Below are positions 19,973 through 29,591 of a DNA stretch of 64,000 nucleotides, piece by piece; the first letter of the stretch is position 1; each line of letters begins with the position of its first letter. Below the pieces are notes generated by a model, which was not told the origin of the DNA, did no database searches, and worked only from the letters and a program-made list of their open reading frames with translations. Source of the DNA: Streptomyces sp. yr375 (lineage in GTDB: Bacteria; Actinomycetota; Actinomycetes; Streptomycetales; Streptomycetaceae); the NCBI RefSeq assembly GCF_900110755.1, contig NZ_FOFF01000006.1:62001-126000 (forward strand), written 5' to 3'. The position numbers and the translations under genes are program-made.

Positions 19973-20851
19973 GTGGCAGGCACGCGCGGTAACTGGATGA
20001 GCGACAGGCTGTCGATGCGGTCGATCCTTCAGCCGAAACAGGTGGCGCAGGCGTTGTACCACCCGGCGTGGATCCCGCCGTCGGTCGATCCGTCCGTGGA
20101 CCGGCTCAAGAAGGCACGCATCATCGCCGGAGCCGTCGCCGCGTTCGGCGTGTACACCTTCGTACAGCGCAAGTTCGCCTTCGAGGAAGTGCTGGAGAAC
20201 ATGCTGACGGCGTCCGTCGTCGTGCTCTTCATCACGCCGCTCACGGTCGGCGTCATGCTCTTCGTGTGGCGGCGCACCGGGACCGTCCGCCAGATGCGGG
20301 GGCCGCTGTTCAACTCGCTCAAGCTGCTGCTGTTCTTCATCGGCTCGGTCGTCGGGCTGGTGTTCCTGTGGAAAAAGACCATGACGCTCGGCGGCTTCTG
20401 GCTGGTGCCGCTCGGCTTCGCGGCGCTCTGGCTGACCGGCATGGTGATCTACGGAGCGGTGCAGGTCTCCGGCAACTTCTTCGGCACCGCCGCCGTCCAC
20501 CGCTCCCTGCCGCCGCTGCTCGCGACGGTGACGACCTGGCTGATGGCCGTCCCCGACCTGGTCACCGGCGACCTGCACGGGCTGAGCCTCACCATGGGCA
20601 TCGTCTTCATCCTGGGCGCACCGGTCACGGTCACCGGGATCGCCCTGCTGGAGATGCGCCGCCTCAAGCGGCGGTACGGCATCCGGCTCGCGGCCCACCC
20701 GGTCACCCTGCCCCCGACGCACGCGGCACCCCCGCCCCCGATCCCGCCGCAGGGCGCCCCGTACGGCAACCCGTACGGGGCGCCGCCGCAGCACCCGTAC
20801 GGCGGCGGCCCCTACCAGCCCTACAACGGACGGAACCCGTACGGCGGTTGA
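19973..20851 (+). CDS. Membrane protein of unknown function with Pro/Gly/Tyr-rich tail
   Basis: A 292-residue protein with about five hydrophobic segments (near residues 50-62, 76-96, 122-142, 150-170 and 205-220) and a cytoplasmic-like tail of about 50 residues rich in Pro, Gly and Tyr (PYGNPYG, PYGGGPYQPYNG). The tail has repeated Pro-Tyr-Gly units. GTG at 19973 follows GGGGGAGTAG. It is convergent with pgl and lies among central carbon genes; no function is recognised. The DNA encoding the last residues also forms a terminator hairpin. Confidence 0.75.
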   Translation: MAGTRGNWMSDRLSMRSILQPKQVAQALYHPAWIPPSVDPSVDRLKKARIIAGAVAAFGVYTFVQRKFAFEEVLENMLTASVVVLFITPLTVGVMLFVWRRTGTVRQMRGPLFNSLKLLLFFIGSVVGLVFLWKKTMTLGGFWLVPLGFAALWLTGMVIYGAVQVSGNFFGTAAVHRSLPPLLATVTTWLMAVPDLVTGDLHGLSLTMGIVFILGAPVTVTGIALLEMRRLKRRYGIRLAAHPVTLPPTHAAPPPPIPPQGAPYGNPYGAPPQHPYGGGPYQPYNGRNPYGG

Positions 20852-20864
20852 CCGTACGGGTTCC
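20832..20864. terminator. Bidirectional terminator between convergent genes
   Basis: 13-bp perfect stem (20832-20844, 20852-20864, arm GGAACCCGTACGG) with a 7-base loop containing the stop codon of the plus-strand gene. A second inverted pair of the palindrome GACGCGTC (20876-20883, 20889-20896) reaches the pgl stop codon. Confidence 0.75.
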
Positions 20865-20894
20865 GGGGTGGCGCAGACGCGTCAGAAAGACGCG

Positions 20895-21677
20895 TCAGGG
20901 GGACGCGGGAGGGTACAGCGACCGCGGCAGCCGGGCGGCCGCCGCCGCGTCCAGCAGCCACAGGGTTCGGGCGCGGCCCTGCGCGCCCGCCGCCGGGGCC
21001 TGGATCTCGCCCGCGCCGGACAGGGCGATCGCCGCGGCCTGTGCCTTGTCCTCGCCGGCCGCGAGCAGCCACACCTCACGGGCCGCCCGGATCGCCGGGA
21101 GGGTGAGGGTGACCCGGGTCGGCGGCGGCTTGGGCGCGCCGCGGACGCCGACCACCGTGCGCTCGGTCTCCCGCACGGCCGGCAGCTCGGGGAAGAGCGA
21201 GGCCACGTGGGTGTCCGGGCCGACGCCCAGCATCAGGACGTCGAAGGTGGGCACCGCGCCGTGGTTCTCGGGGCCGGCCGCGCGGGCCAGCTCCTCGGCG
21301 TAGGCCGCCGCGGCGGCCTCCACGTCGGTGCCGTACGGACCGTCCGACGCGGGCATGGCGTGCACGCGCTTCGGGTCCACCGGGACAGAATCCAGCAGGG
21401 CCTCGCGGGCCTGCGTGACGTTGCGCTCCGGGTCGTCCTCGGGCAGGAAGCGCTCGTCGCCCCACCACAGGTCGAGCCGGCCCCAGTCGACGGCGTCCCG
21501 GGCGGGCGCCGCCGCCAGCGCGGCCAGCAGGCCGTTGCCGTTGCGGCCGCCGGTGAGGACCACGGACGCCTGGCCCCGGGAGGCCTGCGCGTCCACGATC
21601 TTCGTGATGAGGCGGGCCGCGGCGGCCTGCGCCATCAGCTCCTTGTCGCGGTGCACGACCAGTTGAGGGGTGCTCAC
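20895..21677 (-). CDS. pgl: 6-phosphogluconolactonase
   Basis: Hydrolyses 6-phosphogluconolactone, second step of the oxidative pentose phosphate pathway (DevB/SOL family). About 260 residues: VVLTGGRNGNGLL (phosphate-binding loop; the Asn replaces the Ser/Thr commonly seen), WWGDERFLPEDDPERN (signature), LGVGPDTHVASLFP (the 'GxGxDGHxASLFP' motif with Pro-Asp-Thr in place of Asp-Gly) and LTLPAI. The GTG start at 21677 overlaps the opcA stop in a GTGA. It is the last gene of the tkt-tal-zwf-opcA-pgl run. Confidence 0.94.
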   Translation of the reverse strand: MSTPQLVVHRDKELMAQAAAARLITKIVDAQASRGQASVVLTGGRNGNGLLAALAAAPARDAVDWGRLDLWWGDERFLPEDDPERNVTQAREALLDSVPVDPKRVHAMPASDGPYGTDVEAAAAAYAEELARAAGPENHGAVPTFDVLMLGVGPDTHVASLFPELPAVRETERTVVGVRGAPKPPPTRVTLTLPAIRAAREVWLLAAGEDKAQAAAIALSGAGEIQAPAAGAQGRARTLWLLDAAAAARLPRSLYPPASP

Positions 21678-22936
21678 TGCGGATCCGCTTTCTTCACCGG
21701 CGGCATCTGCGCCGGAGTCGGCCGGTCGGCGTCCCCGTCGCCCGAGGCCGGGCTGAGGGCCAGGCGAGTCGGCGCGGCCGGTGCGGTCGGCGGGACCGGA
21801 GAGGCAGGTGCGGTCGGCGTGACCGGTGCGGTCGGCGGGACCGGAGAGGCAGGTGCGGTCGGCGTGACCGGTGCGGCCGGCGTGACCGGAGCGGCCGGTG
21901 TGGTCGGTCGGCTCGCGGTGGACGGGTCCGGTACCGCGCGGACCGGGAGGGACGGCGCGGGCTGCGCGGCGGCCTCGGCGCGCACCGCCACCCGCTCCGC
22001 GGCCGACAGGATCCCGCCGAGCCGGTCCACGCCGAACCGCAGCGCGGACGCGTACGTGTCGTCGGGGTCGAGCCTGCGCAGCTCCTCCGCGAGCAGCTCG
22101 GACGTCTCGCGGCGCTTGAGCGCCACCGTGCGGTCCGGCTGGCCGGGCAGCGCCAGCGTGGCCATCGCGCCGTCCGAACGGTGCAGCGTGATGGGGCCGC
22201 CGGTCGTCTCCAGGCGTACCTGGGTCAGACCGGGACCGGCCGAGACCGCGCGCCGGACGTGCACATGGAGCCGGTCGGCGAGCCACATCGCGAGCAGTTC
22301 CACGCTCGGGTTGGACTCCTCGCCCGCCACCTCGGCGGACACGATCTCGCTGCTGACCTGGTCCAGGGCGGCGGCCAGCATCGAACGCCACGGGGTGATC
22401 CGGGCCCACGCCAGGTCGGTGTCGCCCGGCTCGTAGCTCTCGGCGCGGGAGCGGAGTTCGTCGACGGGCTTCTCCGCCGCGTAGCTGTCGGTGACGCGGC
22501 GCTGGCCCAGGGCGCCCAGCGGGTCGCCCGCCGGGTCGCGCGGGGCGTCCACCGACCACCAGACCACCACCGGCGCGTCCGGCAGCAGCAGCGGCAGCAC
22601 CACGGACTGGGCGTGGTCGGAGACCTCGCCGTACAGCCGGAGGATGACCGTCTCGCCGCTGCCCGCGTCCGCGCCGAGGCGGACCTCGGCGTCGAGGCGG
22701 GACTGGGTGCGGCCCCGGGAGGAACGGGAGACCCGCTTGATGACGACGAGTTTGCGCGAGGGGTGCTCGTGCGACGCGTCGTTCGCGGCCTTCAGGGCGT
22801 CGTAGGCGTTCTCCTCGTCCGTCACGACGACGAGGGTGAGCACCATGCCGACGGCCGGCGTGCCTATCGCGCGGCGGCCGAGCACCAACGCCTTGTTGAT
22901 CTTGCTGGCGGTGGTGTCCGTCAGGTCTGTCTTCAT
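21674..22936 (-). CDS. opcA: Glucose-6-phosphate dehydrogenase assembly protein OpcA
   Basis: OpcA is an activator/assembly factor of Zwf in actinobacteria and cyanobacteria. The conserved part covers residues about 1-320 (KINKALVLGRRAIGTPAVGMVLTL; PDAPVVVWWSVDAP; AWARITPWR). After about residue 325 comes a Pro/Thr/Ala/Val tail of nearly 100 residues containing tandem PVTPTAPASPVPPTA units, encoded by a 45-bp DNA repeat. The tail is longer than the conserved family core and probably disordered. ATG at 22936 overlaps the zwf stop (ATGA). Confidence 0.93.
   Translation of the reverse strand: MKTDLTDTTASKINKALVLGRRAIGTPAVGMVLTLVVVTDEENAYDALKAANDASHEHPSRKLVVIKRVSRSSRGRTQSRLDAEVRLGADAGSGETVILRLYGEVSDHAQSVVLPLLLPDAPVVVWWSVDAPRDPAGDPLGALGQRRVTDSYAAEKPVDELRSRAESYEPGDTDLAWARITPWRSMLAAALDQVSSEIVSAEVAGEESNPSVELLAMWLADRLHVHVRRAVSAGPGLTQVRLETTGGPITLHRSDGAMATLALPGQPDRTVALKRRETSELLAEELRRLDPDDTYASALRFGVDRLGGILSAAERVAVRAEAAAQPAPSLPVRAVPDPSTASRPTTPAAPVTPAAPVTPTAPASPVPPTAPVTPTAPASPVPPTAPAAPTRLALSPASGDGDADRPTPAQMPPVKKADPQ
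21781..21870 (-). repeat. 45-bp tandem repeat inside opcA
   Basis: Two exact 45-bp copies (21781-21825, 21826-21870) followed by degenerate 15-bp units to about 21905. The 15-bp sub-period gives a five-residue protein repeat, so length changes keep the frame. Confidence 0.9.
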
Positions 22937-24471
22937 GGCCGGCGCCAGCTCCGTCCGTCTCGCTCGAGCATCTCGTCGGCCTCGACGGGCCCCCAGGTGC
23001 CCGACGGGTACTGCGCGGGCTTGCCGTTCTTGTCCCAGTACTGCTCGATCGGGTCGAGGATCTTCCAGGACAGCTCCACCTCTTCCGTGCGGGGGAAGAG
23101 GTTCGAGTCGCCCAGCAGCACGTCGAGGATGAGGCGTTCGTACGCCTCGGGGCTGGACTCGGTGAAGGACTCGCCGTAGGCGAAGTCCATGGACACGTCC
23201 CGGATCTCCATGGAGGTGCCGGGCACCTTGGAGCCGAAGCGGACCGTGATGCCCTCGTCGGGCTGGACGCGGATGACGATCGCGTTCGCGCCCAGCTCCT
23301 CGGTGGCCGTGGAGTCGAAGGGGGAGTGCGGGGCGCGCTGGAAGACGACCGCGATCTCCGTCACCCGGCGGCCCAGCCGCTTGCCGGTGCGCAGGTAGAA
23401 GGGGACGCCCGCCCAACGGCGGTTGTCCACGCCCAGCTTGATGGCCGCGTAGGTGTCGGTCTTCGACTTGGCGTCGATGCCGTCTTCCTCGAGGTAGCCG
23501 ACGGCCTTCGCGCCGCCCTGCCAGCCGGCCGCGTACTGCCCGCGCACGGTGTCGCGGCCCAGGTCCTTCGGCAGCCGTACCGCGCCGAGCACCTTGGTCT
23601 TCTCGGCGGCCAGCGCGTCCGCGTCGAAGGAGGCGGGCTCCTCCATCGCGGTCAGCGCCATGAGCTGGAGCAGGTGGTTCTGGATGACGTCACGGGCGGC
23701 GCCGATGCCGTCGTAGTAGCCGGCCCGGCCGCCGATGCCGATGTCCTCGGCCATCGTGATCTGTACGTGGTCCACGAAGGACCGGTTCCAGATCGGCTCG
23801 AACATCGTGTTGGCGAAGCGCAGCGCCAGGATGTTCTGGACCGTCTCCTTGCCCAGGTAGTGGTCGATGCGGAAGACCTGGTCCGAGCCGAAGACCTCGT
23901 GGACGACCCGGTTCAGCTCCTCGGCCGAGGTCAGGTCGTGGCCGAACGGCTTCTCGATGACCGCGCGCCGCCAGGAGCCGTTCTTCTGGTCGGCCAGCCC
24001 GTGCTTCTTCAACTGCTGGATGACGACCGGGAAAGCGCCCGGCGGCACGGAGAGGTAGAAGGCGAAGTTGCCGCCCGTCCCCTGCGCCTTGTCGAGCTCC
24101 TCGATCGTGCCGCGCAGCCGCTCGAACGCGTCGTCGTCGTCGAAGGTGCCCTGTACGAAGCGCATGCCCTGGACGAGCTGCTGCCAGACCTCCTCGCGGA
24201 AGGGCGTACGGGCGTGCTCCTTGACGGCGTCGTGGACCTCCTGTGCGAAGTCCTCGTGCTCCCACTCCCGGCGGGCGAAGCCGACCAGGGAGAAGCCCGG
24301 CGGCAGCAGCCCCCGGTTGGCGAGGTCGTACACGGCGGGCATCAGCTTCTTGCGGGACAGATCGCCCGTGACGCCGAAGATGACCAGACCCGACGGCCCC
24401 GCGATACGCGGGAGCCGTCGGTCGGCGGGGTCACGGAGCGGATTCGCTCCGGCACCGGTGAAAGGCGACAA
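22933..24471 (-). CDS. zwf: Glucose-6-phosphate 1-dehydrogenase
   Basis: Oxidises glucose 6-phosphate to the lactone, making NADPH. The 512-residue sequence contains the coenzyme fold GVTGDLSRKKLMPA (about 33-46), the signature RIDHYLGKE with the substrate-binding His-Tyr-Leu-Gly-Lys, and IEKPFGHD. It starts 4 bp after the tal stop and overlaps opcA by ATGA. Confidence 0.97.
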   Translation of the reverse strand: MSPFTGAGANPLRDPADRRLPRIAGPSGLVIFGVTGDLSRKKLMPAVYDLANRGLLPPGFSLVGFARREWEHEDFAQEVHDAVKEHARTPFREEVWQQLVQGMRFVQGTFDDDDAFERLRGTIEELDKAQGTGGNFAFYLSVPPGAFPVVIQQLKKHGLADQKNGSWRRAVIEKPFGHDLTSAEELNRVVHEVFGSDQVFRIDHYLGKETVQNILALRFANTMFEPIWNRSFVDHVQITMAEDIGIGGRAGYYDGIGAARDVIQNHLLQLMALTAMEEPASFDADALAAEKTKVLGAVRLPKDLGRDTVRGQYAAGWQGGAKAVGYLEEDGIDAKSKTDTYAAIKLGVDNRRWAGVPFYLRTGKRLGRRVTEIAVVFQRAPHSPFDSTATEELGANAIVIRVQPDEGITVRFGSKVPGTSMEIRDVSMDFAYGESFTESSPEAYERLILDVLLGDSNLFPRTEEVELSWKILDPIEQYWDKNGKPAQYPSGTWGPVEADEMLERDGRSWRRP

Positions 24472-24475
24472 GTGA

Positions 24476-25594
24476 TCAGCCCTCCGAGGGGGCGAGGCGC
24501 TCCAGCTCTGCCTCGGTCGACTTGAGCAGGTCGTTCCAGGACGCCTCGAACTTCTCGACGCCCTCGTCCTCCAGCAGCTGCACCACGTCGTCGTAGGAGA
24601 TCCCGAGCTTCTCGACGGCGTCGAGCTCGGCGCGGGCCTGCTCGTAGGTGCCGGCGATCGTGTTCCCGGTGATCCCGCCGTGGTCCTCGGTGGCGAAGAG
24701 GGTCGCCTCCGGCATGGTGTTGACCGTGTTCGGCGCCACCAGGTCGTCCACGTACAGGGTGTCCTTGTACGCGGGGTCCTTCACACCGGTGGAGGCCCAC
24801 AGCGCGCGCTGCTTGTTCGCGCCCGCGCTCTCCAGCGCGGCCCAGCGGGCGCTCGCGAAGACCTCCTCGTACGCCTGGTAGGCGAGGCGGGCGTTGGCGA
24901 CGCCGGCCTTGCCCTTGGCGGCCTTGGCCTCGGGGGTGCCGAGCGCGTCGAGCCGCTTGTCGATCTCGGTGTCCACGCGGGACACGAAGAAGGACGCCAC
25001 GGAGTGGATCAGCGCCAGGTCAAGGCCCTTGGCCTGCGCCTTCTCCAGGCCCGCCAGGTAGGCGTCCATGACCTCGCGGTAGCGCTCCAGCGAGAAGATC
25101 AGCGTGACGTTGACGCTGATGCCGTTGCCGATGACCTCGGTGATGGCCGGCAGGCCCGCCTTCGTCGCCGGGATCTTGATCAGCGTGTTGGGGCGGTCGA
25201 CCAGCCAGGCGAGCTGCTTGGCCTCGGCGACGGTCGGCGTGGTGTGGTGCGCCAGGCGCGGGTCGACCTCGATGGACACCCGGCCGTCCTGGCCGCCGGT
25301 GGCGTCGAAGACCGGGCGCAGGATGTCGGCGGCGTCGCGGACGTCCGCCGTCGTGATCATGCGGATGGCCTCTTCGACGGTGACCTTGCGGGCGGCGAGG
25401 TCGGTGAGCTGCTGCTCGTAACCGTCGCCGGACGAGATCGCCTTCTGGAAGATGGACGGGTTGGTGGTGACGCCCACGACGTGCTGCTGGTCGATCAGTT
25501 CGGCGAGGTTGCCGGACGTGATCCGCTTGCGCGACAGGTCGTCCAGCCAGATCGCCACGCCTTCTTCGGAGAGGCGCTTGAGTGCGTCTGTCAT
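24476..25594 (-). CDS. tal: Transaldolase
   Basis: Transfers a dihydroxyacetone unit between sugar phosphates in the non-oxidative pentose phosphate pathway. The 372-residue form is of the long bacterial transaldolase type: [13 protein letters not shown] near residue 40 and [10 protein letters not shown] with the Schiff-base lysine near residue 140. ATG at 25594, GGAGATG upstream, 33 bp after tkt. Confidence 0.96.
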   Translation of the reverse strand: MTDALKRLSEEGVAIWLDDLSRKRITSGNLAELIDQQHVVGVTTNPSIFQKAISSGDGYEQQLTDLAARKVTVEEAIRMITTADVRDAADILRPVFDATGGQDGRVSIEVDPRLAHHTTPTVAEAKQLAWLVDRPNTLIKIPATKAGLPAITEVIGNGISVNVTLIFSLERYREVMDAYLAGLEKAQAKGLDLALIHSVASFFVSRVDTEIDKRLDALGTPEAKAAKGKAGVANARLAYQAYEEVFASARWAALESAGANKQRALWASTGVKDPAYKDTLYVDDLVAPNTVNTMPEATLFATEDHGGITGNTIAGTYEQARAELDAVEKLGISYDDVVQLLEDEGVEKFEASWNDLLKSTEAELERLAPSEG

Positions 25595-25627
25595 GGAATT
25601 ACATCTCCTACGTGTCGTATGTGAGCG

Positions 25628-27715
25628 TCAGCGCTGGGCGGCGGTGAGCGATTCCCGGGCCTGGGCGGCCACGTTCTCGGCAGTGAAGCCGTACTCCTGG
25701 AAGAGGACCTTGCCGTCGGCCGAAGCACCGAAGTGCTCCAGGGAAACGATGCGGCCGGCGTCCCCGACGTACTTGTGCCAGGTCAGACCGATCCCCGCCT
25801 CGACGGAGACCCGGGCCTTGACCGACGGGGGCAGGACGCTGTCCCGGTACCCCTGGTCCTGCTCCTCGAACCACTCCACGCACGGCATGGACACGACCCG
25901 CGTCGGCACCCCGTCGGCTTCGAGCCGCTCGCGCGCGTCGACGGCGACGTGCACCTCGGAACCGGTCGCGAGGAGGATCACCTCGGGCGTCCCCGTCGAG
26001 GCCTCGGACAGGATGTAACCGCCCTTGGCCGCGTCCTCGTTGGTCTCGTACGTCGGCACGCCCTGGCGGGTGAGGACCAGACCGTGCGGGGCGCCCTTGC
26101 CGAAGACCTTCGTCCAGCGCTTGAGGATCTCGCGCCAGGCGATCGTGGTCTCGTTGGCGTCGGCCGGGCGCACGACGTTCAGGCCCGGGATCGCGCGCAG
26201 CGACGCGAGGTGCTCGACCGGCTGGTGCGTCGGGCCGTCCTCGCCGAGGCCGATGGAGTCGTGCGTCCACACGTACGTCACCGGCACGTGCATCAGCGCG
26301 GACAGGCGCACGGCGTTGCGCATGTAGTCGGAGAACACGAGGAACGTGCCGCCGTAGATACGGGTGTTGCCGTGCAGCGCGATGCCGTTCATCTCCGCGG
26401 CCATCGAGTGCTCGCGGATGCCGAAGTGGACCGTGCGGCCGTAGGGGTTGGCCTCCGGCAGCGGGTTGTCCGCCGGGAGGAACGACGACGTCTTGTCGAT
26501 CGTCGTGTTGTTGGAGCCCGCGAGGTCGGCGGAGCCGCCCCACAGCTCGGGGATGACCGCGCCGAGCGCCTGGAGCACCTTGCCGGACGCGGCGCGCGTG
26601 GCGACGCCCTTGCCGGGCTCGAAGACCGGGAGCTTCTCCTCCCAGCCGGCCGGCAGCTCGCCCGCGGCGACGCGGTCGAACTCGGCGGCGCGCTCGGCGT
26701 TGTCGTCGCGCCAGAGCTGGAAGGACTTCTCCCACTCCGCCTTCGCCTGCGCGCCCCGCTCCAGGGCCTGCCGGGTGTGGCCGATGACCTCGTCGGCGAC
26801 CTCGAAGCTCTGCTCCGGGTCGAAGCCGAGGACCCGCTTGGTGGCCGCGACCTCGTCGTCGCCGAGCGCCGAGCCGTGCGCGGCCTCGGTGTTCTGCGCG
26901 TTCGGCGCGGGCCAGGCGATGATCGAGCGCATCGCGATGAAGGACGGCTTGTCCGTCACCCGCTTCGCGGCCTCGATCGCGTTGTAGAGGGCGTGCGGGT
27001 CGAGGTCGCCGTCCGGCTTCGGGGCGACGCGCTGCACATGCCAGCCGTACGCCTCGTACCGCAGAGCGGTGTCCTCGGAGACGGCTGTCTCGGTGTCGCC
27101 CTCGATCGAGATGTGGTTGTCGTCCCACAGCAGGACCAGGTTGCCGAGCTTCTGGTGGCCGGCGAGCGAGGACGCCTCGGCGGAGATGCCCTCCTGGAGG
27201 CAGCCGTCACCGGCGATCGCGTAGACGAAGTGGTCGAACGGCGACTCGCCGACCGGGGTCTCGGGGTCGAACAGACCGCGCTCGTAGCGGGCGGCCATCG
27301 CCATGCCCACGGCGTTGGCGACACCCTGGCCCAGCGGGCCGGTCGTCGTCTCGACGCCCGTGGTGTGGCCGTACTCCGGGTGACCCGGCGTCTTCGAACC
27401 CCAGGTGCGGAACGCCTTGAGGTCGTCCAGCTCCAGGCCGAAGCCGGCCAGGTAGAGCTGGGTGTAGAGGGTCAGGGACGAGTGGCCGGCGGACAGCACG
27501 AAGCGGTCGCGGCCCACCCAGTCGGCGTCCGCCGGGTCGTGCCGCATCACCTTCTGGAAGAGGGTGTACGCGGCAGGCGCCAGGCTCATCGCCGTACCGG
27601 GATGGCCGTTGCCGACCTTCTGTACGGCATCGGCGGCCAGGACGCGGGCGGTGTCGACGGCCCGCTGGTCCAACTCGGTCCACTCGAGGTCTGTGGTGGT
27701 CGGCTTGGTGCTCAC
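25628..27715 (-). CDS. tkt: Transketolase
   Basis: Thiamine-diphosphate enzyme moving two-carbon units between sugar phosphates. The 695-residue sequence has [13 protein letters not shown], the ThDP-binding [14 protein letters not shown] ... DDNHISIEG, and [12 protein letters not shown] in the pyrimidine domain. GTG start at 27715 after GGAGAGGAGCC. It heads the minus-strand operon tkt-tal-zwf-opcA-pgl and is divergent from ctaB. Two ACATGTC motifs lie just ahead of its ribosome site. Confidence 0.97.
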   Translation of the reverse strand: MSTKPTTTDLEWTELDQRAVDTARVLAADAVQKVGNGHPGTAMSLAPAAYTLFQKVMRHDPADADWVGRDRFVLSAGHSSLTLYTQLYLAGFGLELDDLKAFRTWGSKTPGHPEYGHTTGVETTTGPLGQGVANAVGMAMAARYERGLFDPETPVGESPFDHFVYAIAGDGCLQEGISAEASSLAGHQKLGNLVLLWDDNHISIEGDTETAVSEDTALRYEAYGWHVQRVAPKPDGDLDPHALYNAIEAAKRVTDKPSFIAMRSIIAWPAPNAQNTEAAHGSALGDDEVAATKRVLGFDPEQSFEVADEVIGHTRQALERGAQAKAEWEKSFQLWRDDNAERAAEFDRVAAGELPAGWEEKLPVFEPGKGVATRAASGKVLQALGAVIPELWGGSADLAGSNNTTIDKTSSFLPADNPLPEANPYGRTVHFGIREHSMAAEMNGIALHGNTRIYGGTFLVFSDYMRNAVRLSALMHVPVTYVWTHDSIGLGEDGPTHQPVEHLASLRAIPGLNVVRPADANETTIAWREILKRWTKVFGKGAPHGLVLTRQGVPTYETNEDAAKGGYILSEASTGTPEVILLATGSEVHVAVDARERLEADGVPTRVVSMPCVEWFEEQDQGYRDSVLPPSVKARVSVEAGIGLTWHKYVGDAGRIVSLEHFGASADGKVLFQEYGFTAENVAAQARESLTAAQR

Positions 27716-28076
27716 CCTGGGTCAGGGCTCCTCTCCACATGTCACACATGTCGAATGCCGGTGCACGCGGCGCCCACCGGCTCTCGTCGAGCCTACCCCC
27801 GTGCGAACCCGTATTTTTTCGAGTCATTCCAGACTGCCGGGAGTCTTCCCGATCCGCCTGCCGACCGGTGTGTCCGCTGTTCAGCAGGTGAATACGGAGG
27901 CGCTCGTACGAGTGCTCAACAGAGTGCCGTCCCACTCTTCCGGAGGCCCCGTCCAACACGACCGCACCCCCGCGAATGTCGGGGTATGGGCAACGTCTAC
28001 AGTGGCGTGGTACGCGCGAGCTCTCACTCCGTATTCACATGGGGAGGCTCGCTGGGAGTCTCTGTCAGGGGTGTGC
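27716..28076. promoter_or_regulatory. Divergent tkt-ctaB intergenic region rich in symmetric elements
   Basis: No gene is seen in these 361 bp. Elements present: tandem ACATGTC (27737-27753), a perfect palindrome CTCGTACGAG (27903-27912), AGAGTG-N6-CACTCT (27921-27938), and a perfect 12-bp inverted repeat GTGAATACGGAG (27888-27899) / CTCCGTATTCAC (28027-28038). They suggest regulator sites or leader RNA structure for ctaB or tkt. No confident -35/-10 pair could be assigned. Confidence 0.6.
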
Positions 28077-29024
28077 GTGACGGCCGTTGAATCCCGTCCA
28101 ATGGGGATGATCGGGACGAGCCAGAGCCCGAGCCGGCGGCCACTCGGGGCCCGGGTCAAGGCGTTCGTGGCGCTGACGAAGCCACGGATCATCGAGCTGC
28201 TGCTGATCACCACCGTCCCGGTGATGTTCCTGGCGCAGCGGGGCGTGCCGGATCTCGGCCTGGTGCTGCTGACCACCCTGGGCGGCTACCTCTCCGCGGG
28301 CGGCGCCAACGCGCTGAACATGTACATCGACCGCGACATCGACGCGCTGATGGACCGCACCTCGCAGCGCCCGCTGGTCACCGGCATGGTCAGCCCGCGC
28401 GAGTGCCTCGCCTTCGGCATCACCCTCGCGGTGGTCTCGACGCTCCTGTTCGGCCTGACCGTCAACTGGCTGTCGGCCTGGCTCGCCCTCGGCGCGCTTC
28501 TCTTCTACGTCGTCGTCTACACGATGATCCTCAAGCGCCGTACCTCGCAGAACATCGTGTGGGGCGGCATCGCCGGCTGCATGCCGGTGCTGATCGGCTG
28601 GTCGGCCGTCACGGACTCGATGTCGTGGGCGCCGGTCATCCTCTTCCTCGTCATGTTCTTCTGGACGCCGCCGCACTACTGGCCGCTGTCCATGAAGGTG
28701 AAGGACGACTACGCGCGCGTGGGCGTGCCGATGCTGCCGGTCGTCGCCTCCAACAAGGTCGTCGCCAAGCAGATCGTCCTCTACAGCTGGGTGATGGTCG
28801 GCGTCTCGCTGCTGCTGACCCCGCTGGGCTACACCGGCTGGTTCTACACCTCGGTCGCCCTGGTGGCCGGCGGCTGGTGGCTGTGGGAGGCGCACGGCCT
28901 GCACACCCGCGCCAAGGCCGAGGTGACGGGCGGCAAGCTCAAGGAGATGCGGCTGTTCCACTGGTCCATCACCTATGTGTCGCTGCTGTTCGTCGCGGTC
29001 GCGGTGGACCCCTTCCTGCGCTGA
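28077..29024 (+). CDS. ctaB: Protohaem IX farnesyltransferase (haem O synthase)
   Basis: Attaches farnesyl to protohaem, making haem O for cytochrome oxidase. About 315 residues with nine hydrophobic segments. The prenyltransferase motif is [18 protein letters not shown] (about residues 81-98), and [15 protein letters not shown] is also conserved. Start GTG at 28077 is favoured by AGGGG five bases upstream; GTG at 28071 is an alternative. ctaA, the next enzyme, is encoded 1.7 kb away on the other strand. Confidence 0.95.
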   Translation: MTAVESRPMGMIGTSQSPSRRPLGARVKAFVALTKPRIIELLLITTVPVMFLAQRGVPDLGLVLLTTLGGYLSAGGANALNMYIDRDIDALMDRTSQRPLVTGMVSPRECLAFGITLAVVSTLLFGLTVNWLSAWLALGALLFYVVVYTMILKRRTSQNIVWGGIAGCMPVLIGWSAVTDSMSWAPVILFLVMFFWTPPHYWPLSMKVKDDYARVGVPMLPVVASNKVVAKQIVLYSWVMVGVSLLLTPLGYTGWFYTSVALVAGGWWLWEAHGLHTRAKAEVTGGKLKEMRLFHWSITYVSLLFVAVAVDPFLR

Positions 29025-29117
29025 GCACTCCGTGAGGGCGGCCCGGCGGCCCGTAGTGGTCAAGGCCACGCGGCCCGCCGGTCGCCGCCGGGACTACCCG
29101 TCGGTAGCATCCTGGTC

Positions 29118-29474
29118 ATGGCAGACAGCAAGCAGGTTGACGAGGGCACCGACGCCAAGCAGCAGGCCAAGGCCGAGCGCCGGGCGGCCCGGCTGGCCAA
29201 GCAGATCAGTGCCTTCACCAAGGCGCACGGCGGGGCCGAGAGCCAGGTCGCGTACATCGGCGAGCGCGGCGCGCGCATCGTCCTCGTCGGCGAGGACGGC
29301 GGCTGGGGCGACCTCGTGGCCCCCTCGGTCGCCCTCGCCGAACAGGCCGTCGCGAAGGCCGGGATCACCGCCCACGAGTCCTTCGACGGCGAGTTCGCGG
29401 CGAAGGTGCGGACCGGGCCGTACGAGTGGACGCGGATGGCGGGCATCCAGGTCGGCGGACCGAAGAACGGCTGA
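29118..29474 (+). CDS. Small conserved protein of unknown function
   Basis: A 118-residue soluble protein. The N-terminal third is charged and helical (DAKQQAKAERRAARLAKQI), followed by a compact alpha/beta part (AYIGERGARIVLVGEDGGWGDLVAPS). ATG at 29118. It lies between ctaB and the amidohydrolase gene on the same strand. I do not recognise a named family. Third-position GC bias is fully typical, so it is a real gene. Confidence 0.8.
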   Translation: MADSKQVDEGTDAKQQAKAERRAARLAKQISAFTKAHGGAESQVAYIGERGARIVLVGEDGGWGDLVAPSVALAEQAVAKAGITAHESFDGEFAAKVRTGPYEWTRMAGIQVGGPKNG

Positions 29475-29591
29475 CCCGCTTCCCCGATTCCCCGACTTTT
29501 CCCCCGACCGAGCGGCGTTTTCCGCAACACCTCCACCCGGCTCACCCGTTAGGACCTTTACGAGTACGAGGTCCAGTTTCGGGGAGTCCGG

